From: Flavobacterium antarcticum DSM 19726
GTDB taxonomy: Bacteria > Bacteroidota > Bacteroidia > Flavobacteriales > Flavobacteriaceae
Direction of reading: 5' to 3'
NCBI RefSeq assembly: GCF_000419685.1
Contig: NZ_ATTM01000007.1
Location: 1 to 64,000, forward strand
DNA: 64,000 bases
Shown: one piece after another, positions 15,519 through 23,515 of the stretch
Layout of the letters: each line of letters starts with the position of its first letter
Numbering within the stretch: the stretch's first letter is position 1
Notes under the pieces: generated by a model
The model's input: the letters and a program-made list of their open reading frames with translations, nothing else
Database searches by the model: none
Told to the model about the DNA's origin: nothing
Made by a program: the position numbers and the translations under genes

Positions 15519-18185
15519 ATGCCCAAATCCCTACTATTTTTCCTCCTCATTTCCTTCTCCGTCTTTTCCCAAAAAACCATAACAGGAGTAGTTTCTGATT
15601 CCTTAAACCAACCCTTAGAATCCGCAAATTTAATTGCAAAACCGCTTCAAGAAAAAGCAGGAATTAAGTTTGCCATGGCTGATAATAAAGGCCGTTTTCG
15701 TTTAGAATTAGACAGTCATGTAAAGTACGAAATTGTAGTTTCTTACATCGGTTATACCCAAGAAGTGCTAATCGTTGAGCCAAATTCAACAATAACTACA
15801 CACAACTTTAAACTAAAAGCTACTGGTGAAAACCTAAAAGAAATCATCATCAAGCACGAATTCAAACCCATCATTATCAAGAAAGATACGATGACATTTG
15901 ACGTCGCCAGTTTTGCCAACGGAAACGAACGTAAAATGAAGGAAATCCTCGAAAAACTTCCCGGAGTCGAAGTCGATAAAAATGGCGGTGTTACCGTTCA
16001 AGGAAAAAAAGTAACCAAACTTTTAGTAGAAGGAAAGTCATTTTTTGGAGGCGGAACAAAACTTGCCGTGGAAAATATTCCAGCCAATGCTTTAGATAAA
16101 ATTGAAGTGATAGACCACTTTAATGAAGTTGGTTTTATGAAAGAGGTTTCGGATTCTGAAGATTTGGCAATGAATGTAAAACTCAAGGAAGATAAAAAGA
16201 AATTTGTTTTTGGCGATGTAGAAGCCGGTGCCGAAGTAGGAAACGGCGATAATAGTTTTTATTTGGCTCATGCAGCCTTGTTTTATTACAGTCCAAAAGG
16301 AAATGTGAGTTTCATTGGCGATAGCAATAATGTAGGGCGAAGTACTTTTACCTATCAAGATTTGATGCGTTTTGATGGTGGTGCAAGTAGCTTTTTAACC
16401 GGCAGAAAATCACTTACAAATCTGTATTCGTTTACCAATGATAACACTGATGTGGTAGAAAATAAGTCGCATTTTGGCGCACTAAATTTTAGTTATACGG
16501 CTTCGCCAAAGTTGGAAATTTCGGGTTTTGCCATATTCAGTAAAGTGATTATGAATCAAAAACTGGAAAGCAACATCCAATATTTGCAAAATGAATCATT
16601 GACTTTTGAAAAAAGAAAACAATCCGATGAAAATAAAACCTTTTTAGGAATTGGAAATGTAAAGTTGGATTATTCGCCTAATAAAAAAGAAAAAATCTAT
16701 TACAACGGACAATTTCAGTCGAGTAATAACGATGGAATTAATTTGCTGAAATCAGCAACTAATTTAAATTCCAGCACTTTTGAGACTTTGCAAAAGGCCG
16801 ATAATACCTCAGTGAAGCAATATGTAGAATGGCATAAAAGCATCAATCAAAACCACACGACCACTTTAGTAATCAATCAAGCTTTTGAAGAAACCACACC
16901 ACAAAATACGTGGTTTACAGACCAATCTTTTTTACCGGGATTGATTCCGCTACAAGACGATTCGACTTATACGATTAACCAAATTAATAAAACCAAAAAC
17001 AACAGCATCGATGCTTTGTTCAAGCATTATTGGATTATCAATAACTTCAATCATTTGTATACCAATGTGGGAAATAATTATGGGAAATCGCAATACATCA
17101 CGTCCGAAAAGCAACTTTTAACCAACGGAACGGTGAATGATTTTGCTTCTGCAGGTTTTGGAAACGACGTCAATTATCAACTAAACGACGCTTATATTGG
17201 GTTGGAATATAAATTCAAAATAGGCATTTGGACCAATAAACCCGGAATTTATTTTCATTGGTATGATTTAAAAACGCAACAATTTGATTCAGATTATCAG
17301 TTGTCTAAAACTTTATTTCAACCCCAATTTACGAGCGAACTGGAATTTAATAAATCAGAAAGTTTAGAATTTAATTACAAGTTAGAAAACGATTTTCCCG
17401 ATGTCAATTTGTTAGCCAATAATTTCCGATTGCAGAGTTACAATTCGGTTTACAAAGGAAATGCGTTGTTGCGAAACGAACGATTTCACAATGCTTCCTT
17501 GAATTACAGAAAAATGAATATGTACCGCGGCATCACTTGGTATACAAGAGCAAGTTTCAATAAAAAAGCAAGAACAATACGAAACGATGTTGTTTTGCAA
17601 GGCATCAATCAATTCAGCACGCCTATAATTACAGATAATCCAGAAACAAATTGGAATTTTTATGGGTCTTTTGAAAAGAAAATTTACCACTTTAAAGCAG
17701 GAATTAATACCTCCTTCGGCTGGTTTACGTATACACAAACGGTAAACGACATCAGTACCCAAAACGACCGTAACCGCCAAAACATCGGCGTTACTTTAAG
17801 AACCGCAAATAGAAAGTGGCCTGATTTAGAAGTAGGTTACACGAAGGGATTTAGTGCTTTTAATGGCTTAACTTCTTCCCATTATAAAACAGATGCTTTT
17901 AATGCAAGTGGTTCGGTTGAGTTTTTGAAGAACTTTGTATATAAATTCAGTTATGAAAATTTAAAAAACACGGACGATCGCAACCAAACTAATTTCTACG
18001 AAATTGCCAATACTTCGCTTCGCTATCAAGAAAAAAACAATCCTTTTGGTTTTGAAATTTCGGCAAATAATTTATTTGACAATCGAACTAAAAATAGTTT
18101 CTCCTTCTCTGATTATTCCATTTCAAATTACTCAAGATTTGTAATGCCTCGAGTAATTTTGCTTTCTGTGAGTTATAAACTTTAA
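15519..18185 (+). CDS. TonB-receptor-like outer-membrane beta-barrel protein with carboxypeptidase-regulatory-like domain
   Basis: 888 aa. Signal peptide to VFSQ (~1-18), carboxypeptidase-regulatory-like domain (~20-105, GVVSDSLNQPLESANLIAKP), then a plug-like segment (~125-215, KLPGVEVDKNGGVTVQGKKV and NALDKIEVIDHF). A long barrel rich in alternating aromatic residues ends VILLSVSYKL. This resembles the outer-membrane beta-barrel group often paired with GLPGLI genes. No TonB box was identified, so active transport is not shown. It is the last intact gene of the island; the first 85 residues are duplicated at 12735. The next feature downstream is the second gldD 3' end. Confidence 0.88.
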   Translation: MPKSLLFFLLISFSVFSQKTITGVVSDSLNQPLESANLIAKPLQEKAGIKFAMADNKGRFRLELDSHVKYEIVVSYIGYTQEVLIVEPNSTITTHNFKLKATGENLKEIIIKHEFKPIIIKKDTMTFDVASFANGNERKMKEILEKLPGVEVDKNGGVTVQGKKVTKLLVEGKSFFGGGTKLAVENIPANALDKIEVIDHFNEVGFMKEVSDSEDLAMNVKLKEDKKKFVFGDVEAGAEVGNGDNSFYLAHAALFYYSPKGNVSFIGDSNNVGRSTFTYQDLMRFDGGASSFLTGRKSLTNLYSFTNDNTDVVENKSHFGALNFSYTASPKLEISGFAIFSKVIMNQKLESNIQYLQNESLTFEKRKQSDENKTFLGIGNVKLDYSPNKKEKIYYNGQFQSSNNDGINLLKSATNLNSSTFETLQKADNTSVKQYVEWHKSINQNHTTTLVINQAFEETTPQNTWFTDQSFLPGLIPLQDDSTYTINQINKTKNNSIDALFKHYWIINNFNHLYTNVGNNYGKSQYITSEKQLLTNGTVNDFASAGFGNDVNYQLNDAYIGLEYKFKIGIWTNKPGIYFHWYDLKTQQFDSDYQLSKTLFQPQFTSELEFNKSESLEFNYKLENDFPDVNLLANNFRLQSYNSVYKGNALLRNERFHNASLNYRKMNMYRGITWYTRASFNKKARTIRNDVVLQGINQFSTPIITDNPETNWNFYGSFEKKIYHFKAGINTSFGWFTYTQTVNDISTQNDRNRQNIGVTLRTANRKWPDLEVGYTKGFSAFNGLTSSHYKTDAFNASGSVEFLKNFVYKFSYENLKNTDDRNQTNFYEIANTSLRYQEKNNPFGFEISANNLFDNRTKNSFSFSDYSISNYSRFVMPRVILLSVSYKL

Positions 18186-18403
18186 GAAGTTTCTTAAAAA
18201 CAATGCTGTTTAAATTGTAAAATGGAATTATTTTGCGTTTACGAGGTTTGTAAATTGGTCCGACTATTATAGGATCAATTGGTTTATTTCGAATTATTTT
18301 TATCTAAATCTATCTAGCAATTATTGATTTAAAAATAATCCTACAATTCTAGATGCAAATTAGAAATTCATTTAAAACCGTATGTTTTACTTTACCGCAC
18401 GAA
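18186..18403. other. island right-end spacer
   Basis: 218 bases of AT-rich sequence between the TonB-type gene and gldD repeat copy B. No gene, repeat or att-like palindrome recognised. If the island was inserted, its right junction falls at the end of this stretch. Confidence 0.5.
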
Positions 18404-18528
18404 TTACTTTGTAGATTGTTCCGTTCCCTTCTATGCAAAACCTAACTTTGATTCGATCATGCCTGCTGCAAGTTATTTAAGAAATGATTTACAGAATATG
18501 ATGGAAAGTTTTCGTTGGAAGAAATAAT
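18404..18528 (+). repeat. gldD 3'-end repeat, copy B (gldD pseudogene fragment, right edge of island)
   Basis: In the gldD frame this reads YFVDCSVPFYAKPNFD, then the same C-terminus including SFRWKK and the TAA stop. It is 121/125 identical to 11364-11488. It has no start and is a stranded gene end. It lies 33 bases from the convergent tdk stop, where an ancestral gldD end would be expected if the island were absent. Confidence 0.9.
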
Positions 18529-18561
18529 CAACTCGGGAATTTTCTCAAGTCACCACTAAAA

Positions 18562-19143
18562 CTAATCTTTCTTCATCGCATGATAAAAAGCGGCACGACT
18601 CAACGGTTCATATTCTTCCGTTTCACCAAGCATAACTAATTTATCGCTGTCGTTTTTTCGGAAACTGTAGTTGGCCAGATTTCCCGTTCGTGTACAAACG
18701 GCATGGACTTTCGTCACATATTCAGCAGTTGCCATCAAAGCCGGCATTGGACCAAACGGATTTCCTTTAAAATCCATGTCTAAACCAGCAACAATCACAC
18801 GAATTCCAGAATTAGCAAGATCGTTACAAATGGCGACAATTTCATCATCAAAAAATTGGGCTTCATCAATTCCAACTACATCGCATCCTTGTGCCAGAAT
18901 ACGAATATTTGCCGCAGCAGGAACGGGTGTGGAACGAATTTCATTGCTGTCGTGCGAAACTACCATTTCATCGTGGTATCTCGTATCGACGGCAGGTTTG
19001 AAAATTTCTACTTTTTGCTTGGCAAATTGAGCACGACGAAGTCGACGGATCAGTTCCTCGGTTTTGCCCGAAAACATCGAACCGCAGATTACTTCAATCC
19101 AGCCAAATTGTTCTTTATGATTTACTGTATTTTCGAGAAACAT
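18562..19143 (-). CDS. tdk: thymidine kinase
   Basis: 193 aa TK1-type kinase. P-loop [14 protein letters not shown] (~residues 21-34), the IDEAQFFD Walker B/lid residues, and the catalytic region around [18 protein letters not shown]. It phosphorylates thymidine to dTMP for salvage. The C-terminal zinc module of the family normally has two Cys pairs; here only one Cys remains ([16 protein letters not shown]) and the second pair is LSRAAF. The protein converges on the gldD fragment. Confidence 0.95.
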   Translation of the reverse strand: MFLENTVNHKEQFGWIEVICGSMFSGKTEELIRRLRRAQFAKQKVEIFKPAVDTRYHDEMVVSHDSNEIRSTPVPAAANIRILAQGCDVVGIDEAQFFDDEIVAICNDLANSGIRVIVAGLDMDFKGNPFGPMPALMATAEYVTKVHAVCTRTGNLANYSFRKNDSDKLVMLGETEEYEPLSRAAFYHAMKKD

Positions 19144-19352
19144 TTTGTATTTTTCTAACTTAAAAGGGATTCGTTTTTTTTCTTCGCAGGGAAGTTAAAC
19201 CGACATATATTTTTTACTTTTACATCGACGTTGTCAAAAGTAGAAAAATTTTCTTTAATCCAAGTTTAAGAACCTTGATTTGGGAAAATAAAACTTTTTA
19301 CTGTAGAAAAAAATTAACTTGAAGTTGCCTTATCCACTATAATTTTACCACT

Positions 19353-20417
19353 ATGAAAAGAAAGTTAGAAGCAGAACTGATCAGTATTGCACATCGGATT
19401 TTGAAATTGAAAAACAAATCGGAATTGGCACAACTGCAACAAGAAACGTTGAAGTTGTACGAGAAGATTTCGGTATTGCGTTTTGTGGAAGAGAATTTTA
19501 GTGAAGTAAAACCAACAATTGGTTACGCAAGTGCTGAAAAAGAGGTAGAAGCAATTTTTGATGCAGAAGAAAATGCGGAAGTAACGGAGAAAGAAGTGGT
19601 CGCTGAAATTAATACTGCTACAAAACCTTGGACTAAAGTTGAATCAGAAGAAGATGAAGCTGAAGCAAAAGAGTATCAAGAGGGACAACAGGAAGCTGAA
19701 GTTCAAGAAGAAGCCGAAGTAGATGATTTTCCGGCGGAAGATAATGTGGAAGAAGCGACTTCAGAAAAGGAGCACGAAACGGAAGTTGAAAATCCGGATG
19801 AAGAAGAATCTGTTGTGGACGAAGAAGAATTCGTAGACGAAGAGCCGGAATTGATTGAAGATGTTCACGACGAAGAAGTTGAAGATGCAGAAGTTGCAGC
19901 AGAAGCAGAAATTGAATTTGCACCTCTTTTTGAAATTTCAAAAGAAGAGCAACCTGAACTAATTTTGCCAAAGCAAATCACGTTAGAAGATTTTTTAAGT
20001 GAAGGACATGTGGAGCCTATTTTTGTCAGAGCGGAACAATCGTACTCAAACGAAACGACTACAACACAAACGAATCCCGAAGACCATAAAGATACCGTGA
20101 CTAAAGTGGAAGTGGTGGAAACCAAGAAAACGCAATTTGTTATTGATCACCACGAACCCAAAAGCGTTTCATTGAACGATAGTTTGTCAAAAACAATCAA
20201 CATTGGTTTGAACGACCGAATTGGTTTTGAAAAACACCTTTTTGGCGGAAGTAGCGAAGATTTGAATCGGGTACTTTCTCAGTTGAGTACGTTTGCCAAC
20301 TTTTCAGAAGCGGAAGAATTCATTCAAGATATGGTCAAACCGGATTATAACAATTGGGCAGGAAAAGACGAATATGCATTACGTTTTATGGAATTAATTG
20401 AAAAAAAGTTTTCGTAA
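19353..20417 (+). CDS. hypothetical protein with long Glu-rich acidic region
   Basis: 354 aa, function unknown. Residues ~1-65 form a predicted helical head (MKRKLEAELISIAHRILKLK). Residues ~65-205 are dominated by Glu, Asp, Val and Ala and probably disordered. The C-terminal ~90 residues are folded and look conserved (LNDRIGFEKHLFGGSSEDLN; WAGKDEYALRFMELIEKKFS). No signal peptide or membrane segment. The stop codon is followed immediately by the rsmI ATG, so translation may be coupled. Such two-end-conserved, variable-acidic-middle proteins recur in Flavobacteriaceae from memory. Confidence 0.7.
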   Translation: MKRKLEAELISIAHRILKLKNKSELAQLQQETLKLYEKISVLRFVEENFSEVKPTIGYASAEKEVEAIFDAEENAEVTEKEVVAEINTATKPWTKVESEEDEAEAKEYQEGQQEAEVQEEAEVDDFPAEDNVEEATSEKEHETEVENPDEEESVVDEEEFVDEEPELIEDVHDEEVEDAEVAAEAEIEFAPLFEISKEEQPELILPKQITLEDFLSEGHVEPIFVRAEQSYSNETTTTQTNPEDHKDTVTKVEVVETKKTQFVIDHHEPKSVSLNDSLSKTINIGLNDRIGFEKHLFGGSSEDLNRVLSQLSTFANFSEAEEFIQDMVKPDYNNWAGKDEYALRFMELIEKKFS

Positions 20418-21095
20418 ATGGGTAAATTATTCATCGTTCCCACGCCAATAGGAAATTTAGAAGACATGACGTTCAGAGCGATTCGTGTCCTCAAAGAAGC
20501 CGATTTAATTTTGGCGGAAGACACAAGAACCAGTGGAAAATTGCTCAAGCATTATGAGATTGGCACACACATGTACAGCCATCACATGCACAACGAACAC
20601 AAAACCATTGACGGTTTAATCACGCGATTGAAAGCGGGAGAAACGATCGCGCTAATTTCTGATGCAGGAACGCCTGCGATTTCTGATCCTGGATTTTTAT
20701 TGACCCGAGCTTGTGTAGAACAAGGAGTTGAAGTGGAATGTTTGCCTGGTGCGACCGCATTTGTTCCCGCTTTAGTAAACAGCGGATTGCCAAATGACCG
20801 TTTTACATTTGAAGGATTTCTGCCGGAAAAGAAAGGACGCCAAACCCGATATTTGATTTTAGCAGAAGAAGTTCGGACAATGATTATTTATGTTTCGCCT
20901 CACAAATTATTGAAAACATTAGCGGAATTCATTACTTATTTTGGCGAAGACCGAACAATTTGTGTTTCTAGAGAATTATCAAAACTCCATGAAGAAAATG
21001 TTCGCGGAACGGTTCGCGAAGTGTTGACTCATTTTGAAGCAAAAGCTCCGAAAGGGGAAATTGTGGTTGTGGTTGGCGGGAAAATGGGGAAATAG
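20418..21095 (+). CDS. rsmI: 16S rRNA (cytidine(1402)-2'-O)-methyltransferase
   Basis: 225 aa. The N-terminus KLFIVPTPIGNLEDMTFRAI and the motifs LILAEDTRTSGKLLKHY, ALISDAGTPAISDPG, VECLPGATAFVPALVNSGL and FEGFLP are diagnostic for RsmI, a tetrapyrrole-methylase-fold enzyme using SAM. It methylates the ribose of C1402 in the ribosomal P site. It lacks the ~50-aa C-terminal extension of the E. coli enzyme, a shorter form frequent in Bacteroidota. It abuts the acidic protein gene with no gap. Confidence 0.95.
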   Translation: MGKLFIVPTPIGNLEDMTFRAIRVLKEADLILAEDTRTSGKLLKHYEIGTHMYSHHMHNEHKTIDGLITRLKAGETIALISDAGTPAISDPGFLLTRACVEQGVEVECLPGATAFVPALVNSGLPNDRFTFEGFLPEKKGRQTRYLILAEEVRTMIIYVSPHKLLKTLAEFITYFGEDRTICVSRELSKLHEENVRGTVREVLTHFEAKAPKGEIVVVVGGKMGK

Positions 21096-21134
21096 ATTGT
21101 TTTAAATTCAATTTTTCGTAAAAAATATAACGAT

Positions 21135-21569
21135 ATGAATGCAGATGTGAGATGGAAACAACGCTTTGAAAACTTTCAAAAAGCATTTCAAAAACTTGTT
21201 GAAGCAGTTGCTTATATAAAGAATAACGATTCAAAAACAGAAATTGTTTTAGACGAAATTATCAAAGAAGGACTAATTCAGCGTTTTGAATATACACACG
21301 AATTAGCGTGGAACGTGATGAAAGATTACGCTACATATCAGGGAAACACAACAGTTGGTGGCAGTCGTGATGCGACGAGAGAAGCATTTCAATTGCAATT
21401 AATGTCAGATGGAGCGGTTTGGATGGACATGATTGGAAGTCGAAACAAAACTTCACATACGTACAACGAAGCAACGGCAGACGAAATTTACTTAAAAATC
21501 CTCAATGATTATTTTCCTGCATTTTTAGAATTTAAAAAAAATATGGAGCAAAAAATGAGCATTGATTAA
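21135..21569 (+). CDS. HI0074-type HEPN protein (nucleotidyltransferase substrate-binding, HepT-like)
   Basis: 144 aa all-alpha protein of the HI0074/HEPN family: VRWKQRFENFQKAFQKLVEA at the start, IQRFEYTHELAWNVMKDYA in the middle, and the HEPN active-site motif SRNKTSHTYNE (Arg-x4-His) near residues 113-123. In HEPN/MNT modules this protein is a toxin-like RNase that the partner nucleotidyltransferase neutralises, often by AMPylation. The partner starts 14 bases downstream. Whether this pair is an active toxin-antitoxin system is inference. Confidence 0.88.
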   Translation: MNADVRWKQRFENFQKAFQKLVEAVAYIKNNDSKTEIVLDEIIKEGLIQRFEYTHELAWNVMKDYATYQGNTTVGGSRDATREAFQLQLMSDGAVWMDMIGSRNKTSHTYNEATADEIYLKILNDYFPAFLEFKKNMEQKMSID

Positions 21570-21583
21570 GAAAATATTATTTA

Positions 21584-21916
21584 ATGAAAAATTCAGGTCT
21601 TTCTAAAGACATATTTGAAAAGATGAACGCCGTTTTTAGAAATTATAAAGAGATTAATTCTGTTATACTTTATGGTTCAAGAGCCATGGGAAATTTTAAG
21701 CCTGCCTCGGATATTGATATCTCAATAGTTGGCAAAAGAATTGATTTGACGTTGCAAAATAAAATTGAATTTGCTTTAGATGATTTGATGTTGCCTTATA
21801 AATTTGACATTTCGATTTATAATGATATAACCAATCAAGAATTTATTGAACATATTGACAGAGTAGGAATTGAAATATATAAAATGGAAGCTATCACAAA
21901 TGAGCATTTACGCTAA
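21584..21916 (+). CDS. MNT-type minimal nucleotidyltransferase (antitoxin-like)
   Basis: 110 aa with the minimal nucleotidyltransferase motif LYGSRAMGNFKPASDIDISI: Gly-Ser followed by Asp-x-Asp (~residues 31-50), and the third acidic residue in the PYKFDISIY strand. Such MNT proteins act on the adjacent HEPN partner. It forms a two-gene unit with the HEPN gene upstream. Confidence 0.88.
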   Translation: MKNSGLSKDIFEKMNAVFRNYKEINSVILYGSRAMGNFKPASDIDISIVGKRIDLTLQNKIEFALDDLMLPYKFDISIYNDITNQEFIEHIDRVGIEIYKMEAITNEHLR

Positions 21917-21931
21917 ACACTATTCCAGAAA

Positions 21932-22711
21932 TTGAATTCGACAAAATATTTATTTGTACTACTAACTCTTGTGTTGTTTTCCTGTAGTTCAGACGATTAT
22001 ATTCCAGCCGAAACTCCCATAAAATTAGAAGCAGGAATTGTCATTACTTTTGACGATGACTATGTAGACGAATGGTTTGCCGTAAATTCGATTTTAGATC
22101 CTTACGATTGGAAAGCCACTTTCTTTGTGACGAAATTTAATCAGTTGTCACAACTGAAAATCCAGAAGTTGAAAGAGTTGAAGAATTTTGGACACGAAAT
22201 TGGTGGACACGGATTGAATCACCTTAAAGCGACGACTTTCATTGCTGAAAATGGAACCGATCCCTATCTTTCGCAAGAGATTTATCCGATGGTAAGCTTG
22301 ATGAGTGAAAATAATTTAGAACCCACTTCTTTTGCTTATCCTTTTGGTGCACGAACTGTTGAAACAGACGCGCTTTTGCTGAATGAATTTCAGATATTAA
22401 GAGGTACCTGTTACGGAAATCAAAATCCAACAGCTCAAAATTGTTACTACACTAACAACCGCGTAGTTTTGGGTTTAGGGATTGATAAAAATTATGCACA
22501 TTTTAGTATTTCGTATTTTTTGTCGATTTTAGAGTATGCAAAAAAGAATAACAAAATTGTAGTATTTTACGCACACAAACCCGTGCTTCATTTTCAAAAT
22601 AATTACGAAACAGAATATGAAACGCTGATTGAAATTTGCAAATATGTTCAGAATAACAACATGAAGTTTTATAGAATATCAGATTTGAAAAATATAGAGG
22701 ATGCTATTTAG
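21932..22711 (+). CDS. polysaccharide deacetylase family lipoprotein
   Basis: 259 aa starting at TTG (21932); the next in-frame Met would lose the lipoprotein signal LFVLLTLVLFSC, which supports TTG. Lipobox Cys at residue 18. The NodB deacetylase fold shows ITFDDDYVDEW (catalytic/metal Asp pair, ~38-48), HEIGGHGLNH (metal His pair, ~90-100) and SFAYPFGARTVETDAL. A late VVFYAHKPV segment matches the last family motif. It probably removes acetyl groups from an envelope or extracellular glycan. It starts 15 bases after the MNT gene and may be cotranscribed by chance. Confidence 0.8.
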   Translation: MNSTKYLFVLLTLVLFSCSSDDYIPAETPIKLEAGIVITFDDDYVDEWFAVNSILDPYDWKATFFVTKFNQLSQLKIQKLKELKNFGHEIGGHGLNHLKATTFIAENGTDPYLSQEIYPMVSLMSENNLEPTSFAYPFGARTVETDALLLNEFQILRGTCYGNQNPTAQNCYYTNNRVVLGLGIDKNYAHFSISYFLSILEYAKKNNKIVVFYAHKPVLHFQNNYETEYETLIEICKYVQNNNMKFYRISDLKNIEDAI

Positions 22712-22738
22712 TTTGTCCTTAATTAAAAAATAAAAATT

Positions 22739-23161
22739 ATGAGCACAACAAAATCACACACAAAATGGTTAGGTGGATTGGCTTTTGCAAGTACAAATCC
22801 AGGAGGCGTAGTAAGAATTGACGCTTCAGTTGAACAAGGTGGTTCTGATTCAGGATTGCGTCCAAAATCAATGATGCTGAATTCGCTTGCAGGTTGTTCT
22901 GCAATGGATATTGCAAATTTAGTTGGAAAAATGCGTGCTGAAATCGATACGTTTACAATTGACGTGGAAGGCGATTTGACGGATGAGGAGGTGCAAACTT
23001 TTCACACGTTCAGAGTAACTTATAATTTTTTTGGTGCCAATTTGGACGAAGCTAAATTAGAGAAAATCGTTCACATGTCAACCGATAAATATTGTGGCGT
23101 GATGGCTATGTTTCGACACTTTGCTAAAATTGAAATTAAGATAAATTACTTGGCTTCTTAA
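22739..23161 (+). CDS. OsmC family protein
   Basis: 140 aa. It has the OsmC/Ohr fold with KSMMLNSLAGCSAMDIANLV (first redox Cys at ~residue 55) and DKYCGVMAMFRHFAKIEIKI (second Cys ~121). Members are thiol peroxidases or of unknown role; this one resembles the broad OsmC group rather than Ohr. It is cytoplasmic. A terminator hairpin lies 60 bases downstream. Confidence 0.88.
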   Translation: MSTTKSHTKWLGGLAFASTNPGGVVRIDASVEQGGSDSGLRPKSMMLNSLAGCSAMDIANLVGKMRAEIDTFTIDVEGDLTDEEVQTFHTFRVTYNFFGANLDEAKLEKIVHMSTDKYCGVMAMFRHFAKIEIKINYLAS

Positions 23162-23222
23162 ACGAATATCTATTCGTTTACAAACAAGATAAAAGTTGTA
23201 TTCTTTACAAATACTAAAAACA

Positions 23223-23262
23223 GAAAAAGGAGTGAAAACCAAATGGCCTTCACTCCTTTTTT
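23223..23262 (+). terminator. terminator downstream of osmC
   Basis: AAAAAGGAGTGAA and TTCACTCCTTTTT form a 13-bp perfect stem with a 12-base loop; T-rich on the plus side and equally usable on the minus strand. Confidence 0.8.
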
Positions 23263-23458
23263 ATGTTGCACTTCGTTTTAAACCGAGTTGCATTTTCTCA
23301 GCTACGTTCTATGATCGTTTTCACATCGTTCGTACACGCTTGCGAGAATTTGTGATCAACTGTAGCTTTCTTAAAAATAAAACAACCTTCAAGCTAAAAT
23401 TCATGTAACAGAATCATGCCGACAGTTTCAGCAGTTACAGGAGATTTAGCAAAAGCAA

Positions 23459-23490
23459 AGAGCATTAAACCGTCAACGCTTCAATGCTCT
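23459..23490. terminator. long hairpin downstream of the T9SS protein gene
   Basis: AGAGCATT pairs with AATGCTCT, with further inner pairing AA.CGT to ACG.TT; ATTTTT follows on the plus side. It lies 25 bases past the minus-strand gene stop, so it may serve as its terminator although the minus-side T run is weak. Confidence 0.55.
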
Positions 23491-23515
23491 ATTTTTAAAT
23501 CTAGTCTAAAAAATT

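Larger units (their letters stand above)
23162..23515. other. convergent spacer osmC / T9SS protein
   Basis: 354 bases with two strong hairpins (23223-23262 and 23459-23490). Between them an AT-rich stretch has no coding signal that I can support. Confidence 0.55.

Noticed and set aside
23196-23408. Plus-strand frame between osmC and the T9SS gene
   Set aside because: Crosses a strong terminator hairpin and shows no family motif.
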